64,000 bases of DNA, taken from the NCBI RefSeq assembly GCF_000321225.1, contig NW_004451512.1:200894-264893 (forward strand), given 5' to 3'. Of this stretch, positions 55,155-64,000 are shown piece after piece. Every line of letters starts with the position of its first letter. The stretch's first letter is position 1. The stretch comes from Odobenus rosmarus divergens (taxonomy: Eukaryota > Chordata > Mammalia > Carnivora > Odobenidae). The notes under the pieces were generated by a model. That model ran no database searches, was not told where the DNA came from, and saw nothing but the letters and a program-made list of their open reading frames with translations. The translations under genes were made by a program, and so were the position numbers.

Positions 55155-56205
55155 CATTCCTGGTGCAGTGCTATTTCCATTTTCCTCCTATGGCTCCCAC
55201 ATTCCTCATTTTCCAGATCCCTCCTGTAAGACTTTGTCCCTGGCCCCAGGGCGGCAGACCCTTTGGACAGGAGCCAACGCTTCAGGGAGCAGCAGGAGAG
55301 GGTGCACCCAGGGAGGCTGGGGGATGGGCCACCCTGCAAGTTCATTTTATTCACTTCAATGAGACCAAATGGAATCGGAGCATTAACATGTTGAGTGCGC
55401 CTCTGTGCTGTCTAAACCAGCCCTGAATACTAACCAGGAAGCTTAGAGGGAGCTAAAAATAACTGGCTAATCACCACCAGGAAGAATTAACAAGGACTCG
55501 GAAGAAAGGAAAATGTCTTAATATTCCATCTCCCTACAGCTGGACTCCAGCTGCGCTAGTCCCCTCCTGGCTTCCACAGGGCAGGTAATTAGGCAGTACG
55601 GAAGCGTCAACACTTATGGGCACTGGGAAGGGGTCTGCCCCAGCCTGCAGGAGGGTACATGGAAATAGGGTTATTTGGGGTGAGGTGTTGGGAAACAGTG
55701 AACACAGAAGAAATGCAATGCGACAGGAGGCAGGTTTTGAAGAATAAAACAGCTGTCAGAGTTTATACTCCTTTGTTGAGAAAGCAGCATCCTTAATTAA
55801 AGGGAAACATCATTATATTCTGCCTTGCAGACCTTCAGAAAGTCTTCTGTAAGCGCAGGTGCCTAGTTCAGCACTGAAGTCCATGCCCTGGGTACCCCAT
55901 CGAATTGAGGTCTTCCTGGCAAAATTACCCTCTTTGGACAAGGACCAATGGGAACCCACAATAAACCAAACATTGTGATGGAGCAGAGCATGTGAATAAA
56001 ACCATGAAGTCATGACTAGAATGATTTGTTCATAGAACGTGGAAGAGTAGGAATAGGAAACAATTGTTGCAATTTGGAAAACGTCAGTACAAGAGAAATA
56101 AAAAAAAAAAAGAAATATCATTTTGTAGAGGGCAGGGTAATACTCGAAGAGCTTACTTCCTCCAAAAGATTTAATGGGTTTAAATAAATAAATATAAATT
56201 GGTTT
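55155..56205. other. Unassigned DNA
   Basis: No repeat named. A 145-aa minus frame (55813-56250) runs into the L1 boundary at 56221, so it cannot be an old exon as drawn. The A(12) run near 56100 is isolated. Confidence 0.4.
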
Positions 56206-56315
56206 AAAAGATTCATGAATACACATTCTTTTCAATTGCACATGGAACATTCTCCAGGATAGATCACTTGTGAGGCCAGAAAATGAGTCTCAGTAAATTT
56301 AAGAAAATTGAAATC

Positions 56316-56520
56316 GGGGCACCTGGGTGGCTCAGTCAGTTAAGCATCTGCCTTTGGCTCAGGTCATGATCCCAGGGTCCTGGGATAGAGCCCCGCGTTG
56401 GGCTCTCTGCTCAGCAGGGAGTCTGCTTCTCACCGCCCCCTCCTGCTGCGTCCCCCACCCCCCACCGCTGGTGCTCTGTCTCCCTCTCTAATAAATAAAT
56501 AAAATCTTAAAAAATACATA
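56316..56520 (+). mobile_element. Can-SINE inside L1
   Basis: Head 'ggggcacctgggtggctcag', body 'gctctctgctcagcagggagtctgcttctcaccgcc', tail 'taataaataaataaaatctt'. The L1 phrase 'gaaattgaaatc' / 'aagcatcttctccaaag' is split; TSD not clear. Confidence 0.95.
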
Positions 56521-57076
56521 TTAAGCATCTTCTCCAAAGACAATGGTATGAAACCAGAAACCAATTACAAGAAAAAAAACTGGAATAAACACGAACACAT
56601 GGAGGCTAAACAACACACTACTAAACCACCAATGTGTCAGCAAAGAAATCAAAGAGGACATAAGATATATGGAGACAAATGAAAATGAAAACACAATGGT
56701 CCAAAATCTTTAGGACACAATAAAAGCACATCTAAGAGGAAAGTTTATAGTGATAAAGACCTGACTCAAGAAACAATAAAAATCTCAAACAACCCAACAT
56801 TACACCTAAAGGAGCTAGAAAAAGAAGAGCAAGCAAAACTCAATGCTAGTAGAAGGAAGGATATAATAAAGACCAGAGCAGAAATAAATAGAGAAAAACA
56901 ATAGAAATCAATGAAACTAAGAACTGGTTCTTTGAAAAGATAAACAAAGTTGATAAACCTTTAGCCAGACTCAAAAGAGAGAGAGAGAAAAAAAGAGAGA
57001 GGACTCAAATAAATAAAATCATAAATAAAAAAGGAAAAACAACCGACACCACAGAAGTATAAAGAATTATAACAGA

Positions 57077-57259
57077 GGGGCATGTGGGTGGCTTAGCCGG
57101 TTAAGCATTTGCCTTCAGCTCAGGCCATGGTCCCAGGGTCCTGGGATAGAGCCCTGTGTCGTGTTCCCTGCTCAGCAGGGAGCTTGCTTCTCCCTCTGCC
57201 TCTCCCCCTTGCTCATGCTCACTCTCTCTCTCTCTCTTAAATAAATAAAATCTAAAATA
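57077..57259 (+). mobile_element. Can-SINE inside L1
   Basis: Altered head ('catgtgggtggcttagccgg'). Exact 16-bp TSD aaagaattataacaga at 57061-57076 and 57260-57275. Confidence 0.97.
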
Positions 57260-57613
57260 AAAGAATTATAACAGAATACTGTGAAAAATTATATGCCAAC
57301 AAATTAAAATAGATAAATTCCTAGAAACATACAATCTTCCAAAGTTGAATTAGGAAGAAATAGAAAATGTGAACTAGTATCGATTACTAGTAACAAAATT
57401 GAATTGGTAACCAAAAAACTTCCAACAAACAAAAGTCCCCAGGACCAAACAGCTTCACAGGTGATTTGACCAAACATTTAAAGAAGAGTTAATACCTATT
57501 CTCAAACTATTCCAAAAAATAAAAGAGGAAGGAGAGTTTCCAAGTTCATTCTACAAGGGCAGCATTACCTTGATACCAAAACCAGAAAAAGACAAAACAA
57601 GAAAAGAAAGACT

Positions 57614-57814
57614 GAGCCTGGGTGGCTCAGTCGTTAAGCATCTGCCTTTGGCTGGGGTCATGATCCCAGGGTCCTGGGATCAAGCCCCACATAGGGCTCC
57701 CTGCTCGGCAGGAAACTTGCTGCTTTCTCTCCCACTCCCCCTGCTGTGTTCCCTCTCTCACTTGTGTGTGTGTGTCTCTCTGTCAAATAAATAATAAAAT
57801 AAAATCTTTTAAAA
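57614..57814 (+). mobile_element. Can-SINE inside L1, head shortened
   Basis: Begins 'gagcctgggtggctcagtcg', so the first bases of the head are missing. A (TG)n block at about 57762-57774. TSD aaagaaagact near 57603-57613 and 57815-57825. Confidence 0.96.
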
Positions 57815-58078
57815 AAAGAAAGACTACAGGCCAATATCCCTGACGAACACGGATGCTAAAATCCTCAAAAAATATTAGCAAACTGAATAATACCTTGAAA
57901 GATAATACCTTAAAAGAATCACTCACCACGATCAAGTAGGATTTACTCCAGGGCTGCAAGGGTGGTTCAATATTCACAAATCAATCAATGTGATACATCA
58001 CATTAAAATGAAAAAGAATAAAAACCATATGATCACCTTGATGCAGAAAAAGCATTTGACAAAATACAACACCCATTT

Positions 58079-58348
58079 ATGGTAAAAACTCTCAACAAAG
58101 CAGGTTTAGAGGGAACATACTTTGGCATAATAAGGACATACATGAAAAAACTCACAGTTAACATCATCCTCAATGGGGAAAAACTGAAAGCTCTTCCTCT
58201 AAAGTCAGGAAAAAGACAAGGATGGCCACTCTTACCACTTTTATTCAACATAATCCTGGAAATCCTAGCCACAGCAATTACACAAGAAAAAGAAAAGACA
58301 TCCAAATTGGTAAGAAAAGTTTTACTATTTGCAGATGACATGATATAG
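58079..58348 (+). pseudogene. L1 ORF2 reverse-transcriptase remnant with FADD retained
   Basis: An 89-codon open piece covers the RT palm: '[24 protein letters not shown]' type order in pieces ([17 protein letters not shown]) and, at the end, LLFADDMI, which holds the catalytic FADD. The flanking frame is broken and a stop follows DMI directly, so no working enzyme is encoded. Compare the copy at 15963 where the motif is lost. Confidence 0.85.
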
Positions 58349-58814
58349 AAAACCCTAAAGACTGCATCAAAAAACTATTAGAACCAATAAATGAATTCAG
58401 TAGAGTGGCAGGATGCAAAATTAATATTTAAAAAATCTGTTGTGCTTCTATAGACTAATAATGAAATAGTAGAAGGAGAAATTAAGGAAAGAATCCCATT
58501 TACAATTGCACCAAAAAGAATAAAACACCTAGGAATAAATTTAAGCAAGGAGGTGAAAGACGTATACTCTGGAAACTAGAGGACACGGATGAAAGAAATT
58601 GAAGATGACACAAACAAATGGAAAGATAAATTGTGCTCATGGATTGGAAGAATTAATTCTGCTAAATGTCCATACTACTCAAAGCAATCTATAGATTCAG
58701 TGCAATCTCTCTCAAAATACCAATAGCATTTTTCACAAAACTAGAATAATTACTTAAAATAATTACTTAAAATTTGTATGGAACCACAACAGACTCCGAA
58801 GAGCCAGAGCAATC

Positions 58815-59341
58815 TTGAGAAAGAAGAACAAAGCTGAACATATTACAATCCTAGATTTCAAGATATGCCACAAAGTTGTAGTAATCAAAACAGCATGGTA
58901 CTGGCACAAAAACAGACACATGCATCAATGGGACAGGATAGAACACGCAGAAATAAACCCACACTTATATGGTCAATTAATCCGTGAGAAAGAAGGCAAG
59001 GTTATACAATGGGGGAAAGACAGTCTTAATAAACAGTATCGTGAAAACTGGACCACTTTTGTACACCATACACAAAAATAAACTCAAAATGGATTAAAGA
59101 CCTAAATGTGAGACCTGAAACCATAAAACTAAAAGAAAACGTAGGCAGTAATTTCTTGGACATCCCCCTTAGCAACCTATTTAGGGATCTGTCTCCTCAG
59201 GCAAGGAAAACAAAAGCAAAATTAAGCTACTGGGACTACACCAAAATAAACGGCTTTTTCATGGCAAAAGAAACAATCAGCAAAACAAAGGCAACCAATC
59301 GAATGGGAGAAGATATTTGTACATATCCAATAAGAGGTTAA
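58815..59341 (+). pseudogene. L1 ORF2 C-terminal remnant, two pieces
   Basis: Open pieces at 58815-59081 (88 codons) and 59108-59341 (77 codons) follow the L1 ORF2 C-terminal order ('[11 protein letters not shown]', '[22 protein letters not shown]', 'RDLSPQARKTKAKLSYWDYTKINGFF' in pieces). They are separated by a stop. RNA-binding and zinc-knuckle parts downstream are decayed. Confidence 0.8.
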
Positions 59342-60093
59342 TATCCAAAATAGATAAAGAACTTACACAACTCAACACCAAAAAATAATCAGATTAAAAC
59401 ATGGCCAACAGACACATGAAAAGATGCTCAACGTCACTCATCATCAGAGAAATGCAACTCAAAACCACAATGAGATATTATCATTTTATACCTGTCAGAA
59501 TGGCTAGTATCAAAAACACAAGAAATAACAAGTGTTGGCAAGGATGTGGCAAAAAGGGAATCCTCATGCACAGTTGATGAAAATGTAAATTGGTGCAGCT
59601 ACTGTGGAAAGCCATATGGAGGTTCCACAAAATATTAAAAGAAATACCACATAAGCCAGTAGTTCCACTACTGGGTATTTAACCAAAGAAAATAAAAACA
59701 CTAGTTCGAAAAGATATATGCACCCTTATGTTTATTACAGAATTATTTACAATAGCCAAGATATGGAAGCAACCCAAGTGCCCTTCGATAGATGAATAGA
59801 TGAAGATGCGGTGAATATGTATACAATGGAATATTATTTGACGATAAAAAAGAATGGAATCTTGCCATTTGCAACAAAACATGGATGGAGCTAGAGGGTA
59901 CTGTGCTAAGTGAAATAAGTCAGACAGAGAAAGACAAACACCATGTGGTTTTACTCCTACGTGGAATCTAAAAAATAAAACAAATGAACAAACAGACTCC
60001 CAAAATCAGAGAAAAAACTGGTGGTTGCCAGAAGGGCAGGGGATGGGGGGATGGGCAAAATAGGTGAAGAAGATTTTAAAAAAATTCATGAAT

Positions 60094-60255
60094 GACAAGT
60101 ACATTATTGAAAACAGCTGCCAGTGAGGAGCTGTTTGGTGGCACGTCCCGCCCCGGACCACTGGATTCACTACCACGGGCAACATGCTCACGATGCTCCC
60201 CCAGCCCATGTGCTTGGCGCAGGCAGGTAGTGTGTCTGCTGGGAGTGAAAAGAAG
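60094..60255. other. Unassigned DNA
   Basis: Short segment after the L1 with no recognised element. Confidence 0.4.
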
Positions 60256-60259
60256 AGGC

Positions 60260-60510
60260 AGCGCGATGTGAAAAAAAGAATGTGGACTTTGGATGTGGAA
60301 GATGGGTTCAAGTCCCGCTCCACCAATGTTTAGCTAGATCTGAGCTGGATTCAGACAGCTACGGTTTAGCGTGGCTCTCTCTCTCTCTGGGTCTTTATTT
60401 TCTCACCTGCAGATAAGGATGACAGGAACATCATTTTCTCTGTAAGGGGAATCAGACCACCTCACCCATGTGAAAACACTTCATTCTAAAGTGCAACACA
60501 GATATTAATA
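60260..60510 (+). repeat. MIR SINE
   Basis: 'gggttcaagtcccgctccacc', 'ctctctctgggtctttattttctcacctgcagataaggatgacagg' and 'aagtgcaacacagatattaataactc' in forward order. Confidence 0.7.
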
Positions 60511-60514
60511 ACTC

Positions 60515-61070
60515 TTAAACTCTGGAAAGAGACAGACATGAATCAGCCCTATCTTTCTGATGCACAGATTAAGACAAAGAAGTATTTGACTGCGCAGCAC
60601 CTGCACCTGTTTCCCAACACAGTCTTCCTTGATTAGGCGAGTCTCGCCATCCTGCTTCTTCTGCTGTTTATCCTGGCGTGGGGCTCTACTGTCTGGGTCC
60701 GCCACCGCCGTGGCCTTGGGGGAAGGGCACGATCAGTGAGTTGCAAGGGGGTCAATTTTGGGAAGTCATAAAGTCCCTGTGTTCTCGTCCCACAGCCAGA
60801 GAGGCCCCATCCTGCCGCCTGAGTCACACTGTGGTCCCCAGAGAAGGGAGAGCAGCCTTCACCGAGACGGGAGGGCTCCAGAGGATCCTGCGTGGTGTGC
60901 CAGGGAAAGGCAAATCAGGAGTTTCAAGAAAATCCACTGGTCTGATTGTTGTTCCTGCTCCAAACCAGTAGATTTTTATTTATTTTTTTTTATTTTGGGG
61001 GCTCTTTATCTGACACTACTTAACACTTCTAAACAGCATGATGGCCTTGAAAGAGGAAATAACAAACTTT
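60515..61070. other. Unassigned DNA
   Basis: No repeat or exon. A T-rich run at about 60970-60995 ('tttttatttatttttttttattttggggg'). Confidence 0.4.
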
Positions 61071-61074
61071 AGAA

Positions 61075-61235
61075 AACTAAGTTCAAATGGCAGTTGGGTC
61101 ACTTACTGGTTACAGGACATTATCAAATAATTGAACCGCTGCGAGCTTCCTCTGGTAAAGACGGGAGGCTGGCCCTGCCGCCTCACTGGGCTGCTATGGG
61201 AGACATTTGAGAACATGTATAAGAAACAGTTATGA
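61075..61235 (+). repeat. MIR SINE, diverged
   Basis: 'gttcaaatggcagttgggtcacttactggttacaggacattatcaaataattgaacc' follows the MIR core; the 3' end is worn. Confidence 0.5.
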
Positions 61236-61339
61236 ACTAGATTATCTCATCAGATGTGAACTTAAGTCATTATTTGAGCTGTTAGGTAGATGATTCTTAA
61301 TAACAACTTGCATTAGAATAGCACTTTCTTTGGTCATTG

Positions 61340-62135
61340 ATCAAGATATAAATTGATAAAATGTGCCCCTTTTAGTGTACGGTTGTGAGTTTTGACCAAC
61401 ACATACAGTTGTGTAAGCACCAGCACCAGGAAGACATAGAACCACTCCACTACCCCAATCCCTGATGCTTTGTGGGTCAGCGCTTCTTCCCATTCCAAAG
61501 AGGTGGCAATCTCTGCTTCAATCACCCCCTGGGAATCACCGATCTGTTTTCTACCCCTACATGTTTTACTTTTTCCAGAATGTCATATAAATTGAATAAT
61601 ACAGCATGAAGCCTTTTGAATCTGGCTTCTTTCACTTCTTGTACTGCGTTGCGATTCATCTAGCTTATTGCATATATTCAGTAACTCATTCCTTTTTATT
61701 GCTGAGTAAGTAGTATTTCATCCTGTGTGTGTGTCCCCCATAGTTTCTTTATCTACTTGGATTGTTTCCATGAATAAACCACTATTAATATTTGTATATA
61801 GGTCTTTATGTGAACGTAACTTTTTGTCTTGGGCAAATACCTAGGAGTGGGATTGCTACATCATATGGTAGGTGTTTGTCTACCTTTATGACACTGAGAG
61901 ACTGGTTTTTTTTTAAGAGAGGGAGAGAGAGAATCTCAAGCAGACTTCAAGCCCAGCACAGAGCCCGATATGAGGCTTGATCTCACAGCCCTGAGATCAC
62001 AACCTGAGCCGAAATCAAGAGTTGGATGCTTGACTGAGCCCCCCAGGTGCCCCTGACAGACTGTTGTTGTTTTTTTTAAGTGGCTATAGAATTTTGCATT
62101 CTAGCACAGCACTTTAAAAAAAAAACCCTTGAAAA
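61340..62135 (-). mobile_element. Antisense L1 3' part with a Can-SINE inside
   Basis: Reversed L1 3'UTR ('cccttttagtgtacggttgtgagttttgacc', 'gtgtaagcaccagcaccaggaag') and ORF2 end ('gaataaaccactattaatatttgtatataggtctttatgtgaacg', 'ttgggcaaatacctaggagtgggattgctacatcatatggtagg', 'aagtggctatagaattttgcattctagc'). Confidence 0.85.
61908..62053 (-). mobile_element. Can-SINE inside L1, short
   Basis: Poly-T, shortened GA block, 'tcaagcagacttcaagcccagcacagagcc', core 'cacagccctgagatcacaacctgagccg', head 'ccaggtgcccc'. Worn TSD ctgagagactgg and ctgacagactgt. The body is an older pan-carnivore type. Confidence 0.92.
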
Positions 62136-63480
62136 AAAATATTCCTAAGCCCTCATGGGTTCAATTTTATTTTCTCTTCCAGATAGCTCTGCGTGATAGG
62201 GAGGGTGCAATCACTACCCTTGTGTGTAAGGTGGGGATGTGAGCGCTGAATGGAGAAATTGCTGCAGCAGAGGCTGTCGTGGTCCCCAGGAGATCTCCTC
62301 TCCCCTTCTTCCTTTTAGTGAAGACTCTCCTGCTCCCTGTGAATTTGGGCTGAGCAGGGGGGGTACCCACCAAGGAACTACATTCCGCAGCTTCCCTTGC
62401 ATCTAAGAGGCCATGTGACTAGACTCTGGCCAGTGGGATATGAGCAGGAGTCATATGTGCAAACTTCAGTTCAATTCCAGAAGGGCTGAGTTTGCTCCCT
62501 CTTCGCATTCTCTTTTCCCTCTCCTGCTGTCTGGAATGTGGCTGTAGACTTGCAGATGAAGACAGCACAAAAATGGAAGAAAGCTGAGTGCTTGATTAAT
62601 GTTATGGGACGGGGCTGCCCTGACAGCCAGGGCCACCCAGACTGTTATGTGTCCCCTCCTTCTCCCATTGTAAGTGTGGGTTCTCTTTGCCATCACAGCT
62701 TGACGTTTATCCTCGCTACTACAGTCCCATGCCAGGTAAGTGGGAGCACATTATAACGGTCCGCCCAGCCTCTTCCATCTTATATAGAAAATTATTAAGA
62801 AGAAAATCAACTCTGCTGAAAAAAAGATATCCCTTGGGGGGTCATCTCTTCTAATCTCCCACACCCCTGAGGAGCTGGGCCCGCTGCTCTGCAGGAGAGG
62901 CAATTATTTTGTTCATAGAGGACTTCATGTGAAGGAACAGCAAGAAATGAAGTCGTTCAGGGTAGGACGGGACCTGAAAGACTCTGGAGGTCAAACTGAG
63001 GCAGCTGGACTTCACGGCTTAAGCAGGAGGCAGAAGACACTTGTAGAGGGAACCGAGAAGATGGAGTTGGGTCTGGCAGCTGTGGAGTGAGAAGATAGGA
63101 GGGGAAGAGTCCAGGGGTAGGAGACCCTCTCGGGAGGAGACATGAGGACTTTAGGAATGCATAGGCAGAGGTTGGGGGCTGCCCACACATCGCATGAGGA
63201 GAAAAGGAGCCAACGATGAAGGGAAAGTAGATGGGTGGACTTAGGTTATAGGAAGACTGAAATGGATTGCTAAGACTCCTCTCCCAAGGCCACCTGCAGT
63301 ACCCAGCCCTGGCTACTCCCCTTCCTGCTTTCCTAGCAAGCCCTTCTTCACTTGTTGGCAACACCCTATTTGTTTAGTCTTCAAATCCCACGTCAAGGGC
63401 CAAATAGGGCCTGGCCTATCCTCCACAGTAACACAACATCCCCAGCCCAGACCCCCAGATCCCAGAGGGAAGGGAAGGAG
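62136..63480. other. Unassigned DNA
   Basis: No repeat or exon recognised. A 135-aa minus frame at 62957-63364 shows no domain. Confidence 0.4.
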
Positions 63481-63484
63481 GTGG

Positions 63485-63560
63485 CATAGATTTTGACACC
63501 ATAGGTAATGGGGAGCCGTGGTAGGTTTTGGAGGAAGGGGGTATCTTATTGAAAATGATA
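63485..63560 (-). repeat. L2 fragment
   Basis: 'aatggggagccgtggtaggttttggaggaagggggtatc' resembles the reversed L2 run 'caatggggagccattgaaggttttgaagcaagggagtg'. Short and worn. Confidence 0.55.
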
Positions 63561-63849
63561 TTTGAGCTAATAGTGGAAGTCCCACCACCAACGAATAGTC
63601 CTACACAAAAAGTGATTAGATTAAGTCAGGTTATTAATTTGTCTAGGACCTAACTACAGGCTTGAAGACAGGACATACAACTGCTTGGGGGTCTATGGAC
63701 AAAGGTTAATGACAAAGAAGAATGGATTTAAGAAGAGACGGTATGTTGAAGAGGGCACAGGGATTAACTTCTATGTCCTTATGTTGAATTACATAATTTT
63801 AGAATGCAATGGGATCTTCAAAATCATCAAAGGGTGAGATGTGGAAGAA

Positions 63850-63998
63850 TGGAAGGCTCCCGACTAATAGGACACCTGAGGACAAGTCCCAACTCTACCA
63901 CCAACTAGCCTTGGGGCCTTAAGCCAGTCATTTACCCTCTCTGAGCTCCAGATGGGCCAACCATGCGATGATCCTTACAGCTGCTAACTTTTCCACCA
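63850..63998 (+). repeat. MIR SINE, runs into the window end
   Basis: 'ggacaagtcccaactctaccaccaactagccttggggccttaagccagtcatttaccctctctgagc' is the MIR 5' half and core. The 3' end lies beyond the window. Confidence 0.75.
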
Positions 63999-64000
63999 TG

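Larger units (their letters stand above)
56221..60083 (+). mobile_element. Carnivore L1, 5'-truncated, with three Can-SINEs
   Basis: Begins within the ORF2 endonuclease-distal region ('cattcttttcaattgcacatggaacattctccaggatagatcac') and runs to the 3'UTR and an oligo-A-like 'ttttaaaaaaa'. TSD attcatgaat at 56211-56220 and 60084-60093. With the SINEs removed about 3.3 kb of L1 remains. Stops and indels break ORF2, so it is dead, but it is less diverged than the copy at 13.5-19.2 kb. Confidence 0.94.

Noticed and set aside
55813..56250. 145-aa minus frame
   Set aside because: It crosses the TSD-defined start of a later L1 insertion at 56221, so the N-terminal part comes from L1.
58079..58348. 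A retroviral or bacterial reverse transcriptase
   Set aside because: The order around FADD and its flanks fit L1 ORF2, and the surrounding 3.9 kb is L1 throughout.
1..64000. A novel multi-gene system (defence, biosynthesis, mobile operon)
   Set aside because: No gene clusters, ribosome sites or operon structure exist; the sequence is vertebrate interspersed-repeat DNA.

Overview
This window reads as mammalian nuclear DNA from a carnivoran, in a stretch with no recognisable gene. I found no protein-coding exon, CpG-island promoter, structural RNA gene, CRISPR array or any bacterial or viral operon. Every open frame I examined is short, starts anywhere and lacks recognisable homology, or is a decayed piece of a retrotransposon. 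The lineage call rests on 21 copies of the tRNA-Lys-derived Can-SINE, whose head reads GGCGCCTGGGTGGCTCAG and whose tail reads AATAAATAAAATCTT. Canid-specific and felid-specific SINE forms are absent. Tails with the 'gcttgtgttccctctctcgctgtgtctc' type of pyrimidine tract suggest a non-dog caniform such as a pinniped, mustelid or bear; that last step is inference.

Layout. 1-4.4 kb: mostly unassigned DNA with faint L2 and MIR remnants. 4.5-7.3 kb: a Can-SINE, an L1 3' end, an 18-bp tandem repeat, and an L2 split by a hAT transposon. 7.3-9.4 kb: a GC-richer, repeat-poor stretch. 9.4-12.1 kb: an L1 tail with target-site duplications (TSDs) and a long L2 interrupted by a Can-SINE. 12.7-13.3 kb: a 500-bp hAT element. 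13.5-19.2 kb: an old L1 ORF2/3'UTR copy carrying two Can-SINEs and a solo LTR. 19.4-25 kb: dense MIR, L2, hAT and L1 fragments. 25-32 kb: repeat-poor DNA with an L2 split by a hAT element. 32.6-34.5 kb: three Can-SINEs and an antisense L1. 36.9-40 kb: five Can-SINEs and a rare CR1/L3 fossil. 41-50.6 kb: an L1 fragment, L2, MIR and unassigned DNA, with an 18-base G run near 41.16 kb. 50.8-52.5 kb: an antisense L1 containing two Can-SINE insertions at or near its 3' end and a clean Tigger transposon. 53.63-53.70 kb: an assembly gap of 75 n. 56.2-60.1 kb: a carnivore L1 with 10-bp TSDs and three Can-SINEs inside it. 60.1-64 kb: MIR, an antisense L1 and a final MIR.

How the parts relate. There is no pathway here. 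What the window offers is a layered record of insertions that can be put in relative order from nesting and from TSDs. The oldest layer is CR1/L3, L2 and MIR. Above it lie hAT and Tigger DNA transposons and old L1. Above those lie one LTR, carnivore L1 tails and Can-SINEs. Family names come from remembered consensus patterns, without a repeat-library search, so subfamily names are mostly withheld. Most repeat boundaries are good to about 10-30 bases; those defined by TSDs are exact.
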